A DNA stretch of 64,000 nucleotides, taken from assembly GCA_035565615.1 (NCBI GenBank), contig DATMSB010000143.1, positions 1-64,000 on the forward strand. The letters are read 5' to 3'. Of the stretch, positions 8,980-19,387 are shown in pieces (the first letter of the stretch is position 1; every line of letters begins with the position of its first letter). The notes below the pieces were generated by a model. That model was not told the origin of the DNA, did no database searches, and saw only the letters and a list, made by a program, of their open reading frames with translations. The translations under genes and the position numbers were made by a program. The DNA is from Vulgatibacter sp035565615 (lineage in GTDB: Bacteria; Myxococcota; Myxococcia; Myxococcales; Vulgatibacteraceae).

Positions 8980-11900
8980 TCCCACTCCCATCGCAGCTTG
9001 AGGTCGATGCCGAGGTCGCCGGAGGAGTAGCCCACCACCTCGTTCTGCCAGATGAGCTGGGTGGAGAGCCGCTCGCTCACCTTCATCTCGGCGGACGCCC
9101 GCCGGCCCTTGGTGGTGGCGAAGGGAGCGGCCGCCTTCAGCCGGAAGCGATCGGTGAGCACCTTGGTCTCGAAGACCGCCATCGGCTCCATCTGCCCGGT
9201 GAGCTCCGAGTACTGGCTCGTCACCGACAGGTCGGGATCCATCAGGATCGGCGTCTGGGGGAGCCAGCGCTTCACGTGCTCGTCCAGGCCGGACACCGCC
9301 AGCAGCGCCTCCGCCGCCACGCCGGCGCCGAGGGCGGCGTTGCCCCCGCGATCGAGATCCCACGAGGTGATCCCGAAGGTGAGCAGCGTGACGATGTCGG
9401 CCTGGGCCAGCGACGGCTCCGAACGGAGATCGAGGTGGTAGCCGGTGGTCGCGTCGTCGCCCAGGCGCCCGTAGGCGCGGGCGGCGATCCGGTAGTCGCG
9501 GACCTCCGTCTCGGCGGTGACGTCGAAGGCGGGATCGATCCGGTCGCGCTCGGAGAAGTCGACCATGCCGTGGGTGAGCCGGTACTCGTTCCCGCGGAAG
9601 AAGGCGGTCCCCTCCAGGACCTCGACCGATCCCAGCAAGCCCATGCGCACGTTGCTGCCCACCAGCTTCAGCCTGCCGGGGCCCCCGGTGGGCGATCCCA
9701 CGAACTGGAGCCGGGCGCGGATCAGGTTGTTGTCGATGCGCATGTCGCGTCCGCCCACCAGATCCAGGTCGAAGCGGATGCGCTCCTCCTCGTCGGCGGA
9801 CGGCGTGGCGTGGAAGCGCCTGCGGAAGTCGAGCATGGCCTTCTCCAGCTCGAGATCCCGGGCGTAGCGGAGCCGCTCCACGTTGAGCTCGCCGCCGAGG
9901 AGCAGATCGTCCGGCCATCCCCCCGACAGCGTCACCCGGCCCGAGACCACGGCGGGCCAGTCGGCGGGCTTTCGCCAGGTCATGTTGGTGCCGTTCAGGA
10001 CCAGGTCGAAGCGATCCGGCGCGAAGCGGCGAAGCGAAACGGTGCCGCCCAGGGTCGCCTGCCCGCCGTTGACGCCGAGGCGGGCGTCCTCGATCACCAC
10101 CTGGTTCTGCGAGAAGGCGAGGTTGCTCTGCAACGACTGCACCTGGATCGGGAGGGCCTTGACCCGGAACGCGCCGTCCCGCACCTGCGCCGAGCCCACC
10201 AGGATCGGAAACTCGGACCGGCCGGTGAGCGCCGCCTGCAGCGAGATCACGCCCCCCGCGTACTCGATCTGGGGCAGGAGCTTCTCCACCAGGCGGGCGT
10301 CGAACGCGCCGGCGGCGTGGAGATCCAGGACGCCCGCGGCGTCGCGGCTGCCGCGCAGGGAGAGCGAGGTGTTGGGCCCCCGCAGCTCGAAGCGGTGCAG
10401 GTCGAGCGCCCGCCCCGCGAACGAGAGCCTCGTCTCGCCGACGCCGTTCGCCTGGAAGTCCCCCGACGTGATCTGCAGCTCGGTGAGGGCCAGCTCGCCC
10501 TCGGACGCCATCACGTCGACCAGGCTCCCCCGGGCGAGCAGCGTGCCCCGGAGCACGCCGCCGATGCCGAGATCCTCCGGGAGGAAGCGCGACAGATCGC
10601 CCACCGCCAGGTCGACGCCGGCGTCGAAGGGGAGCGACTCGACCAGGCGCAGCGAGGCCGACAGCGGGCCCGCCCCCAGGAGGACGCCGCGGACGTTCAC
10701 CTGATCGCCCTGCGTCTCCAGGGAGAGGCGGGTCGAGGCCAGGTCGACGCCGCGGGCCGCGAGCCCTTCGCCGAAGATCTCGCCGGTGAGCACCAGGGCG
10801 TCCACGTCGCCGGAGAGGCGGGCGTTCGCGCCCACCACCCCCTCCAGATCCGCCCACTCGCCGAACTCTCCCAGCAGGTCGCGGATGGGCAGATCCCTCG
10901 CCTCGATCACGGCGTGGACCCTGGGCGCGCCCTCGCTCGGAAAGTGGAAGCCGGCGTCGGCGTCGGCGGCGCCCTCCCCCCGGGTGAGCCGGAGGCCGGA
11001 GAGGCGGAGCTCGTGGATCCCGGGGAGCTCCACGTCCGCCTGCAGCCGATCGAAGGGCCGGTCGAGGAAGCGGGCGTCCACGAGCTCGATCCGCCCCTCG
11101 CCCGCGACGTCCGGCAGGGGGCCCGAGACCTTCCCGCGGAGGACGTGGATGCGGCCGCCGAGGTGCTCCTTCATCCACGCCAGGGGCGGCAGGAGCGGCC
11201 CCGTCGCGCTCCACACGTCCTGGATCCGGCCGCCCTCGCGCGCCGAGGCCCGGGCCTCGATGGTGGGCGCGTCTCCGAGGATCAGCTTCACCTCGCCGTC
11301 GTAGGTGGTGGCGCCGTAGGTCCCGACCACCTGGTGGAAGTCCAGGGTGTGCCGGCCGGGGTACGAGACCGCGTGGGAGCGGACCCGGCCCAGCTCCGCC
11401 GTGAAGAGGCGGGCCTCGTCCAGATCGAGGTCGCCCTCGATGATGGGGTCGGCGTAGGGGCCGTCGATGATCGCGGTGATCTCGCCGGCACCCGCCACGG
11501 GGAGGCCGGCGATGTGCGACGCGACGTGGGCGAGATCGATGTGGGTGGCGCGGGCGTGGATGGTGAGGCCGCGCTCCTCCTCGAAGCCGAGCCGCGCCGA
11601 GAGGTCGAGGTGGGTGCCCGGCCCGAAGTCGATCCTCGCGCCGTCGAGGAAGATGTTGTCCGCGGTGATGCGGGTGCGGGTCTCGAGCTGCGCCTTGCCG
11701 GGGACCTCCACCACCACCGTCCCGGCGGGCGCGTGCCACGGCACGTTGCGGACCCGGAACGAGCGCATCTCGAGGGAGCTCGTCCCCTCGAGCACGAAGC
11801 CGCCTCCCAGCTTCCCCGAGAGCCGGTGGACGGAGTCCACCACCATCATCACCGGCGTGTTCTGCACGGTGAGGCGGGTCATCAGCCGGTGGAACTCGAG

Positions 11901-12983
11901 CGCCTCGGTGCGCACCTCGACCTCCATCGGGAGGTCGCCGGTCAGCTCGACGTCCGCCGTGATGCGCGCCCTGCCGTCGCCGATCGGCCAGAGCAGCTCG
12001 TCGACGAGGAGGCGCCCGCCCCCGACGTGGAACGCCGCCACCAGGTCGCCGAAGCCGTAGCCATCCAGGTCGATCTCCTCGAGATCCACCTTGCCGCCCG
12101 CCGACGGCGCGGCGGCGGGCCCGTCGATCCGGGCTTCGGCCACGAAGCGGCCGGTCAGCGAGTCCATGCCCGCGTGCCCGGCGAGCACGGCGAGGTCGCC
12201 GCCGGCCTGCACCCGCAGCGCGAGGATGGGGGCGCAGACGTCCCGCACCTCGCCGCTCGCGCCGAGCTCGAGCCCCGGGAGCCTCGCCGAGAGCCTCTCC
12301 ACCCGGAGCCGCTCCTCGGCCGGGATCAGCTCCAGCTCGGCCTCGAGCGCCTCGAGCGAGAGGAGGTCGGCGCCCTCGGCCTCGTAGGATCCGGCGAGGC
12401 GAAGCCGCGCCACGTAGCGCTCGGCACCGCTCCCGCCGGCGCGCTGCGGCGTGCGGGCGATCGTGGCCCGGCGCCGCTCCACCTGCAGGTCGATCCCGCC
12501 CGCCGTGACGCCCCGCCCCTCTCCCAGCCGGATCCGCACCGTGCCGTCCCGGATCCGGAGGGCGTCCACCCGGAGGCGGTCCAGGATCGACAGGCACGTC
12601 CCGTCGCCATCGGATCCGCCCTCCCCGTCGGAGGAGGCCTTGGGGGTCCACACCACCTCCGGTCGATCCAGCTCGATGGCGTGGATCGCCATCGCGGGCC
12701 CGAAGGCGATGGTGGAGAGGTCGATGCCGATGCGATCGATCGAGAGCTCGGGCAGATCGTCTCCCCCCGCGCCGAGGTGGACGCCGTGGGCGACCACCGT
12801 GGCCCGCCAGGGGTCGATCTCGCAGGACGCGATCCGGAAGGGCCCGTCGAGGATCCTGCCGATGGCCGACTCCGCCCGCATGCAGAGCTGGAGCGCCGCC
12901 CACTCCGTGCGCAGGACCAGCATCGCGGCGCAGAGCGTGCCAGCCACCAGGACCAGGAACTTGAGCGCCCAGCGTCGCTTCAC
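8976..12983 (-). CDS. tamB: TamB-like translocation and assembly module protein (DUF490)
   Basis: A 1335-residue protein from a GTG at 12983. It has one N-terminal membrane anchor (about residues 7-25), a very long beta-rich region, and a C-terminal DUF490-type domain ending in L-R-W-E-W-E. These are the features of TamB/YhdP/AsmA-like bridge proteins, which span the periplasm as a beta-taco groove and carry lipid or assist barrel assembly. It overlaps the Omp85 gene by four bases (ATGA), the standard tamA-tamB partnership although in the order B then A, and starts 25 bases after the TPR gene, so these three probably share one mRNA. Confidence 0.85.
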   Translation of the reverse strand: MKRRWALKFLVLVAGTLCAAMLVLRTEWAALQLCMRAESAIGRILDGPFRIASCEIDPWRATVVAHGVHLGAGGDDLPELSIDRIGIDLSTIAFGPAMAIHAIELDRPEVVWTPKASSDGEGGSDGDGTCLSILDRLRVDALRIRDGTVRIRLGEGRGVTAGGIDLQVERRRATIARTPQRAGGSGAERYVARLRLAGSYEAEGADLLSLEALEAELELIPAEERLRVERLSARLPGLELGASGEVRDVCAPILALRVQAGGDLAVLAGHAGMDSLTGRFVAEARIDGPAAAPSAGGKVDLEEIDLDGYGFGDLVAAFHVGGGRLLVDELLWPIGDGRARITADVELTGDLPMEVEVRTEALEFHRLMTRLTVQNTPVMMVVDSVHRLSGKLGGGFVLEGTSSLEMRSFRVRNVPWHAPAGTVVVEVPGKAQLETRTRITADNIFLDGARIDFGPGTHLDLSARLGFEEERGLTIHARATHIDLAHVASHIAGLPVAGAGEITAIIDGPYADPIIEGDLDLDEARLFTAELGRVRSHAVSYPGRHTLDFHQVVGTYGATTYDGEVKLILGDAPTIEARASAREGGRIQDVWSATGPLLPPLAWMKEHLGGRIHVLRGKVSGPLPDVAGEGRIELVDARFLDRPFDRLQADVELPGIHELRLSGLRLTRGEGAADADAGFHFPSEGAPRVHAVIEARDLPIRDLLGEFGEWADLEGVVGANARLSGDVDALVLTGEIFGEGLAARGVDLASTRLSLETQGDQVNVRGVLLGAGPLSASLRLVESLPFDAGVDLAVGDLSRFLPEDLGIGGVLRGTLLARGSLVDVMASEGELALTELQITSGDFQANGVGETRLSFAGRALDLHRFELRGPNTSLSLRGSRDAAGVLDLHAAGAFDARLVEKLLPQIEYAGGVISLQAALTGRSEFPILVGSAQVRDGAFRVKALPIQVQSLQSNLAFSQNQVVIEDARLGVNGGQATLGGTVSLRRFAPDRFDLVLNGTNMTWRKPADWPAVVSGRVTLSGGWPDDLLLGGELNVERLRYARDLELEKAMLDFRRRFHATPSADEEERIRFDLDLVGGRDMRIDNNLIRARLQFVGSPTGGPGRLKLVGSNVRMGLLGSVEVLEGTAFFRGNEYRLTHGMVDFSERDRIDPAFDVTAETEVRDYRIAARAYGRLGDDATTGYHLDLRSEPSLAQADIVTLLTFGITSWDLDRGGNAALGAGVAAEALLAVSGLDEHVKRWLPQTPILMDPDLSVTSQYSELTGQMEPMAVFETKVLTDRFRLKAAAPFATTKGRRASAEMKVSERLSTQLIWQNEVVGYSSGDLGIDLKLRWEWE

Positions 12984-13008
12984 GGGGGGTCTGTGGCGAG
13001 GCGGCCTG

Positions 13009-15891
13009 TCAGAGCTTGCCTCGCCCCTCCTGCTTCCGACCGGGGGCGGGAGGAGGCGACGCTTCGGTGCGGCTCACCGCCACCGCGACGTCCCGGTACG
13101 AGGGATCCACGTGGGCCACCTTGCGGAAGTGGGTGTTGGCGGAGGCCAGGTCCCCGAGCGCCTCGAAGGAGAGCCCGATCTCGAAGTGCAGCGCCTTCGC
13201 CGCGTCGGGCGTCACCGACTCGCAACCCAGGGCCGCCAGGAAGGCCTCGATCGCGCGATCGTGCTTGCCCTGGAGCGCCTCGCACATGCCCGCCATCGTC
13301 AGGCAGTCGAGCTCCTTCTTCTTTCCGATGCAGGCCTGCCGCGCGATCGTGAACTCGGCCACGGCGTCGGCGAGCAGGCCCATCTCCTTGTAGGCGATCC
13401 CGAGATCGTAGTGGGTGTCGGTGTCCTCGGCGCTCACGACCTGCGAGACGCCGCGCTTGAACTCGGCGAGCACGTCGTCCACCGAGTACTGGAACTCGTT
13501 GCTCCGCTCCGCCGCGGGCCCGAGGGAGTCCAGCTCGCTCGCGAGCTCCGCGGCGAGATCGAATTGCGAGTCCGTGCCGGGGCTGAACATCGGCTCGGTC
13601 ACCTTCACCGACCCCGGCGTGGGCGGCAGCCGCGCCAGCACGGTGGGGGGAGGAGGCTCGACGTCGGCGGCCGACCGAGGCGTCCCCTCGCGCGCCATCT
13701 GCAGGGCCTGGTCGAGGAGGCGCTGGGCCAGCTCGTTCCCCGGCACCTTGGCGAGGACCGCGCGGAAGGTCTCCTCCGCCTCCGCGAGGTAGCCCTGCTC
13801 CAGGAAGAACGCACCCTCCGCCAGCTCCGACTCGATCTCCGACTGCTCCTTGGCGCCGAGGCCGACGGGCTCTTCCGATCCGGCGAACTCCAGCGCGGCC
13901 TCCGCCCACGGCTCCTCGACGATCTCGTCGTCCCCCGGCATCCCCCCGGGGAAGGCCACGGTCCGCTCCTCGGCGGCGGGCCCCGCCGTGATGTCCTCCT
14001 CGGTGAGGACGATGGCGTCGCCGCCATCCCAGGCCTCCAGGATCTCCTCGTCCGCTCCGTCCCCCTCGCCGACGAGGAGCAGATCGTCGTCGTCCAGGGT
14101 GTCGACGGCGGCGGTGGCCGCCTCCGGGGCCTGCTCTGCGACCGACGGCGGCTCCTCCGGGACGATGGCCAGCGCAGGCCCCGCCGAGGGCGTCTCGTCG
14201 CCCTCGGGGAGCGTGACCAGCTCCTCGTCCTCCAGATCGTCCGCGGGGACGACGATCTCCTCGTCCCCCTCCGGGACGTCCAGCTCCAGCGCGCCATCGA
14301 GCGCGTGGGTGGTCCCCGCCTCCACCCGCCGCTCCAGCGGCGCGGCCTCGGGGGCGGGCTCCGGGAAGAAGGGATCGTCCGGCGGCCGCTCGAAGCGGGC
14401 CCGGGCGGGGGCCTCGACCTCCTCGATGTCGAGGCGGATCGAGACCTCGGCGGGCTCCGCCGCTCCCTCTCCCTCGGGCTCGTCCCCGCCGGAGTAGGCG
14501 GCGATCAGCTCCTCGACCTCCGGATGATCCGCGGCGATGTCGATGAGCCTGTGGAGGTGGACGTAGCCGCGCTCGAGCTCCCCCTGCTCGAGGCAGCGGC
14601 GCGCCACCTCGATCATCGCCTCGAGGGCGCCGGCGGAGTCCCCCACGGCGGTGCGCACCTGGACCGCGCGCTCCAGTCCGTCCAGGGAGGTGGGATCCAA
14701 CTGGAGGACCAGGGCCACGTGGGCGGCGGCCTTCTCGTTGAGGCCGTATTTCAGGTAGACGTCGATCTCGGTGAGGAGCTTGGGGAGCTTCTCCTTCTCC
14801 CCGGGGGGCGCGGCCTTGGCCGGCCCCCCCGATCGCCCGGCGACCGGTCCACCCGAGACCTTCGAGACCTTCGAGCCCTTCGGCCCCCCGGACACCCGGG
14901 CCGCCGCGGCCGCGCGAGCCGGCCCCGACGAAGGCGCCAGCGTGGGCCTGGGATGCGGCTCGGCGGGCGTCGCGGCGGGTGCCGGCCGAGCCGGGGCCTC
15001 CGGAGCCCTGACGAAGGCGACCGCGGCGTCGGGATCGTCCGGCGCCAGCTCCAGGACCTTGCGCCACACGGCCCTCTCCTCGTCCAGCCGGTTGGCCTCG
15101 CGATGGACGCGGGCGAGCTCCTTGTAGACGGAGATCGTCTTGGGGATCTGCCCCAGCTCCTGGAAGGCCCGCGCGAGGAGGTCGAGCGTGGCCACGTCGT
15201 GGGGATCCGCGGTGAAGTTCACCTGGAGCCGAACGAGGGCGCGCCTCGGATCCTTGCGGCCGAGGTGGAGCGCGGCCAGCTCCCGGGAGAGGGCCAGGTC
15301 GTCGGGCGCGAGCGAGACGATCCGCTCGCCCACCCGGACGTAGTCGTCCATGCGCCCGTGGGACCTGAGGTGAACCGCCGACACCCGGAGCTCCCGGAGG
15401 GCGTCCTGGGTCTGGCCCTGCTGGGCGAAGAGCTCGCCGAGCTTGATCCGCGACCCGACGTTGTCGGGATCGAGATCCACCATGCGCCGGAGCACGTCGA
15501 GCGCGTCCGCGGCGTTGCCCGCCTTCTCGTGGTGGTTCGCGACAATCCGGAGCTGGCCCATCGCGTCGGAGAGGAGCCCGAGCTGCTGGTACAGCTCCGC
15601 GAGCTCCAGGTTCACCTCGATGCGATCCGGATCCAGCTTGACGATCTGCTTGTAGACCGCGACCGCCTTGAGGAAAAACCCGTCCGCCGCGTAGCTCTTC
15701 GCCACCTCCAGGAGCGTCGCCGCCGCGGTGAGGTTGTCACCCTTCTTCTGCTGGAGCTCACCGATCTTCAGCAGGATGCGGACGTCCTTCGGGTCCGCCT
15801 TCCTCGCCTTCTGGTACTCCGCGATGGCCTTGTCGAGCTGGCCCTTCTGGACCAGCTTGGCTGCAGCCTGGGTGAACTTGTTCTTGTCCAT
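13009..15891 (-). CDS. sgmX: Large TPR protein, probable SgmX (type IV pilus activator)
   Basis: A 960-residue cytoplasmic protein from the ATG at 15891 (MDKNKFTQAAAKLVQKGQLD). N-terminal TPRs fill about residues 1-290, then an Ala/Pro/Gly linker, a second TPR group (about 345-450), a long acidic low-complexity stretch (about 455-680), a TPR pair near 690-750, and a C-terminal TPR group with two Cys. No signal peptide. In M. xanthus SgmX is a many-TPR protein that links the GTPase MglA to pilus formation at the leading pole and lies a few genes beyond pilQ; the intervening genes here (secreted protein, roadblock, efp, accB, accC) match that arrangement. Identification rests on synteny and architecture, not alignment. 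Confidence 0.68.
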   Translation of the reverse strand: MDKNKFTQAAAKLVQKGQLDKAIAEYQKARKADPKDVRILLKIGELQQKKGDNLTAAATLLEVAKSYAADGFFLKAVAVYKQIVKLDPDRIEVNLELAELYQQLGLLSDAMGQLRIVANHHEKAGNAADALDVLRRMVDLDPDNVGSRIKLGELFAQQGQTQDALRELRVSAVHLRSHGRMDDYVRVGERIVSLAPDDLALSRELAALHLGRKDPRRALVRLQVNFTADPHDVATLDLLARAFQELGQIPKTISVYKELARVHREANRLDEERAVWRKVLELAPDDPDAAVAFVRAPEAPARPAPAATPAEPHPRPTLAPSSGPARAAAAARVSGGPKGSKVSKVSGGPVAGRSGGPAKAAPPGEKEKLPKLLTEIDVYLKYGLNEKAAAHVALVLQLDPTSLDGLERAVQVRTAVGDSAGALEAMIEVARRCLEQGELERGYVHLHRLIDIAADHPEVEELIAAYSGGDEPEGEGAAEPAEVSIRLDIEEVEAPARARFERPPDDPFFPEPAPEAAPLERRVEAGTTHALDGALELDVPEGDEEIVVPADDLEDEELVTLPEGDETPSAGPALAIVPEEPPSVAEQAPEAATAAVDTLDDDDLLLVGEGDGADEEILEAWDGGDAIVLTEEDITAGPAAEERTVAFPGGMPGDDEIVEEPWAEAALEFAGSEEPVGLGAKEQSEIESELAEGAFFLEQGYLAEAEETFRAVLAKVPGNELAQRLLDQALQMAREGTPRSAADVEPPPPTVLARLPPTPGSVKVTEPMFSPGTDSQFDLAAELASELDSLGPAAERSNEFQYSVDDVLAEFKRGVSQVVSAEDTDTHYDLGIAYKEMGLLADAVAEFTIARQACIGKKKELDCLTMAGMCEALQGKHDRAIEAFLAALGCESVTPDAAKALHFEIGLSFEALGDLASANTHFRKVAHVDPSYRDVAVAVSRTEASPPPAPGRKQEGRGKL

Positions 15892-16048
15892 GCGAGGGTA
15901 CGGACCGTCCTTCGGCAACGCCCTGGGGAATGACCGGGCACCACCCTTCGCGCTGGATCTTGGGGGCGGTTTCCCGAGCGTTCCTGAGAGGCTCGAAACC
16001 GCAACCGAATCAACGAGTTAGGCGGCCCCCACCGGGTCGCGAGCCACC

Positions 16049-16077
16049 AGCCTAGGCGAACGATCCGGGCGGGTCAA
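16049..16077 (-). promoter_or_regulatory. Putative sigma-70 promoter for sgmX-tamB-tamA
   Basis: On the minus strand TTGACC (16077-16072) and TAGGCT (16054-16049) are separated by exactly 17 bases. They lie in the only sizeable gap upstream of sgmX. The start codon is about 155 bases downstream, which is long but allowed. Confidence 0.55.
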
Positions 16078-16089
16078 GGAACCGGGCCG

Positions 16090-16115
16090 GCCCCCCCGCC
16101 ACGCCCTCGGGGGGC
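16090..16115 (-). terminator. Possible terminator hairpin after accC
   Basis: GCCCCCC (16090-16096) pairs with GGGGGGC (16109-16115) around a 12-base loop, about 30 bases beyond the accC stop. There is no T-tract on the transcribed strand, so it may only pause or be incidental in GC-rich DNA. Confidence 0.3.
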
Positions 16116-16143
16116 GGCGCGGCGGCGCCGAGAGCGGGCGCTT

Positions 16144-17513
16144 CTACGGCGTCTCTTCGATGGACCGGCGGGTGGCGGCCTGCTGGATCCGCTCCACGAT
16201 CCGGGTGTCGTAGTCGCCCGCGACGAAGTCGGGCCAGGCCAGGACCTGCTTGTGGAAGGCTGCGTTCGTCTTGATCCCCTCCACCACCAGCTCGTCGAGC
16301 GCGCGCCGCCCGCGGGCGATCGCCTCCTCCCGATCCCGGCCGTAGCAGATCAGCTTGGCAATGAGGGAGTCGTAGTACGGCTGCACCTTGTACTGCTCGT
16401 AGGCGAGGGAGTCGAAGCGGACGCCGAAGCCGCCGGGGATGTGGAAGCCGGTGATCCGCCCGGGGGACGGCGCGAAGGTGATCGGATCCTCGGCGTTGAT
16501 CCGGAACTCGATGGCGTGCCCCTCGAGCTTGATGTCCTTTTGGCTGCGCCCGAGCTTCTCACCCGCGGCGAGCCGGATCTGCTCCTTCAGCAGATCGATG
16601 CCGGTCACCTGCTCCGTCACCGGGTGCTCCACCTGGATGCGGGTGTTCATCTCCATGAAGAAGAAGTCGCCGTTCTCGTCCAGGAGGAACTCGATGGTGC
16701 CGACGTTGTTGTAGCCGATGTGCTTCATCGCCTCGATGGCGACCTTGCCCATCTTCTCGCGCGTCTTGGGGGTCAGCGCCGGCGACGGCGCCTCCTCGAT
16801 CAGCTTCTGGTGGCGGCGCTGCACCGAGCACTCCCGCTCGCCCAGGTGCACGACGTTGCCGTGCTCGTCCGCCAGGATCTGCATCTCGACGTGGCGTGGC
16901 TTCTCGACGTAGCGCTCGATGTACATCGAGCCGTCCCCGAAGGCGGCCACCGCCTCGGCGCTCGCCGTGTTGAAGGCCTGGGCGACCGCGTCGGCGCTCC
17001 GGACGATCTTCATCCCGCGCCCGCCGCCACCCGCCGCCGCCTTCAGGATCACCGGGAAGCCGATCTTCTTCGCCATCGCCTCGGCCTCCTGCGCGTCGCG
17101 CAGGGCCGCCTTGCTGCCGGGCAGGAGGGGTAGCCCCGCCTCCAGCGCGGCCTCCCGGGCCCGGACCTTGTTGCCCATCAGCCGGATCATCTCCGGCCGC
17201 GGGCCGATCCAGGCGATCCCGCAGGACTTCACCACCTCCGCGAACTCCGCGTTCTCGGAGAGGAAGCCGTAGCCCGGGTGGATCGCGTCGGTGCCGGTGA
17301 TCTCCGCCGCCGAGAGGACCGCGGGCACGTGGAGGTAGCTCTCCTTCGACGACGGCGGGCCGATGCAGATCGACTCGTCGGCGAAGCGAACGTGCAGCGC
17401 CTCCGCGTCGGCGGTGGAGTGCACCGCCACCGTCTCGATGCCCATCTCGCGGCAGGCGCGGATCACGCGCAGGGCGATCTCGCCCCGGTTGGCGATGAGG
17501 ACTTTCTTGAACA

Positions 17514-17514
<1 letters not shown>
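16144..17514 (-). CDS. accC: Acetyl-CoA carboxylase, biotin carboxylase subunit
   Basis: A 456-residue ATP-grasp enzyme that carboxylates biotin on AccB, the first half-reaction of malonyl-CoA synthesis. It opens MFKKVLIANRGEIALRVIRA and carries the ATP-binding glycine loop KAAAGGGGRGMKIV (near 159-172) and MEMNTRIQVEHPVTE (near 288-302) with the conserved Glu/Asn metal and Arg catalytic residues. Length is standard. Its ATG overlaps the accB stop (TGATG), the common accBC pairing. Confidence 0.95.
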
Positions 17515-17987
<473 letters not shown>

Positions 17988-18208
17988 AGCTTCCTCCAGG
18001 GTGGAACTCTCGGCTCCCGACGTCCGCGCCTCACGGCTGCGCCGGATGAAATCGTCCCGCGCTGAAACAGGGGGTTCGAGCCGCGCATTCTACGGTGCAC
18101 GCGGGCCGATACCAGCAGGAAATGCGGAAAACTTGGACGCAGGGCGTCACGGATCCTCGGCGGCGCACGCGTCGTACGCGGCGCCGCTCGCGGGATCGGA
18201 GCGCGCGA
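17988..18208. other. efp to accB intergenic region
   Basis: This stretch of 221 bases lies between two leftward genes. On the minus strand a good -10-like TAGAAT sits at 18092-18087, about 100 bases before accB, but no clear -35 lies 16-18 bases upstream, so an accB promoter here is only suggested. GC-rich self-complementary sequence follows the efp stop without a T-run. Confidence 0.35.
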
Positions 18209-18775
18209 TCAGACGCGGGTGAGGTACTGACCCGTGCGCGTGTCGACCTTGATGGTGTCGCCCTCGTTGATGAAGAGCGGGACCTGCACCACGAAGCCGG
18301 TCTCGAGCTCTGCGGGCTTCATCGCGCCGGAGACGGTGTCGCCGCGGACGCCGGGATCGCACTTGACGATCCTCAGATCCATCGAGTTGGGGACGGTCAC
18401 GCCGATCGCCTTGCCGCGATAGAAGAGGATCTGGACGTCGACGTTCTCCTTCATGAAGTTCTTCGCGTTGCCCAGGTTCTCCTCGGGGACGAAGGTCTGC
18501 TCGAAGGTCTTCTGATCCATGAAGTGATAGTCGGTGCCCTCCTTGTAGAGGAACTGCATCGCCTTCTCTTCGATGTCCGGTCGGACGAACCGGTCGCCGG
18601 AGCGGAAGTTCTTCTCGAGGGTATTGCCCGTGAGGAGCGAGCGATACTTCGTGCGGACGAACGCCGCGCCCTTGCCCGGCTTCACGTGCTGGAACTCGAC
18701 GATCTCGTAGGGGTGATCGTCGATCTCGATCTTGAGACCGTTCCGGAACTCCGTGGTGTCGACCATCTCTGCCAT
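18209..18775 (-). CDS. efp: Translation elongation factor P
   Basis: A 188-residue protein of exactly the family length with the three-domain EF-P layout. Domain I carries VKPGKGAAFVRTK, in which the Lys of P-G-K-G is the tip residue that is lysylated in EpmA/EpmB-type organisms. The C-terminal signature (FINEGDTIKVDTRTGQYLTR) is present. EF-P relieves ribosome stalling at polyproline; several proteins in this window have polyproline runs (TolA-like, PilD, SgmX). It follows the roadblock gene by 77 bases and may be co-transcribed with it. Confidence 0.95.
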   Translation of the reverse strand: MAEMVDTTEFRNGLKIEIDDHPYEIVEFQHVKPGKGAAFVRTKYRSLLTGNTLEKNFRSGDRFVRPDIEEKAMQFLYKEGTDYHFMDQKTFEQTFVPEENLGNAKNFMKENVDVQILFYRGKAIGVTVPNSMDLRIVKCDPGVRGDTVSGAMKPAELETGFVVQVPLFINEGDTIKVDTRTGQYLTRV

Positions 18776-18852
18776 CTTCGGATCCTTCGTTGGGGCCGCC
18801 CCGTCAGGCCGGCGGCGGCGAGCTCGGGCCGGATCGGCCGGCCTGGAAACCG

Positions 18853-19209
18853 CTACAGCTCTCTTTCGAGCTTGGGAGCCGCGACGCGCAGGAGGAAACG
18901 GCCCTTCCCGGTGTTGCCGTCCGGGGTCATGGCCAGCACCAGGAAGTAGTCGGAGTTGATCGGCCGCAGGTGCGTCATGAGCTGTTCGGTGCCGATCGAG
19001 ACCTCCGAGAGCGGGCCCGACTGCAGCAGGTCCGCGGCCTGGCGGACCTGCCCCATGAGCCCCGAGTACTCCACCATCAGGGTCTCGACGTCGTGCGAGG
19101 AGGGCTGGGCGGTGATGGTTTCGATGGCGATGCCGTCGTAGCCCATCACGCTGGCCGCCACCGCACCCTCGACCTTGCAGATCTCCTCGAGGTGTTCTCG
19201 AAAGCTCAT
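18853..19209 (-). CDS. Roadblock/LC7 domain protein (MglB-like)
   Basis: A 118-residue single-domain protein: an N-terminal helix (MSFREHLEEICKVEG), the AVAASVMGYDGIAIET strand-turn-strand typical of roadblock/LC7 folds, a long central helix and closing strands. This family includes MglB, the GTPase-activating partner of MglA that sets cell polarity in myxobacteria. This protein is shorter than MglB (about 160 residues) and lacks its C-terminal tail. GGGAGG lies 4 bases before the ATG. Its location between pilQ and sgmX makes a link to polarity or pili possible, but that is inference. Confidence 0.78.
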   Translation of the reverse strand: MSFREHLEEICKVEGAVAASVMGYDGIAIETITAQPSSHDVETLMVEYSGLMGQVRQAADLLQSGPLSEVSIGTEQLMTHLRPINSDYFLVLAMTPDGNTGKGRFLLRVAAPKLEREL

Positions 19210-19245
19210 GGGCCTCCCTTTCCTGGCGCCCTCGTGCGGCGGCGC

Positions 19246-19275
19246 AAGCTACAGAACCGCCCGGCGCCGCGTCAA
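19246..19275 (-). promoter_or_regulatory. Putative sigma-70 promoter for the roadblock-efp pair
   Basis: Minus strand TTGACG (19275-19270) and TAGCTT (19251-19246) with an 18-base spacer, about 37 bases upstream of the roadblock ATG. Confidence 0.5.
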
Positions 19276-19387
19276 GCGGCCCGGGCGTTCGCGGATTCGA
19301 CGAGGCGCGGCTCCTCGCGCCCCGCGATTCGTCGGATGCGGCAGAGGACCCGCCCTCCTGCCGGGTTCGTTCCTCGCGACGGGCGCC

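Larger units (their letters stand above)
15892..16143. other. accC to sgmX intergenic region
   Basis: Both neighbours read leftward, so this 252-base stretch holds the 3' end of accC and the promoter and leader of sgmX. It contains a GC hairpin next to accC and a good sigma-70-like promoter, listed separately. The predicted sgmX leader is about 150 bases; no small ORF with a ribosome binding site was evident in it. Confidence 0.6.

Noticed and set aside
5971..12903. Open frame of 2310 codons joining the Omp85 gene with upstream sequence
   Set aside because: The upstream two thirds is the shadow frame of tamB; the real Omp85 start is the ATG at 8979 with a signal peptide and ATGA overlap.
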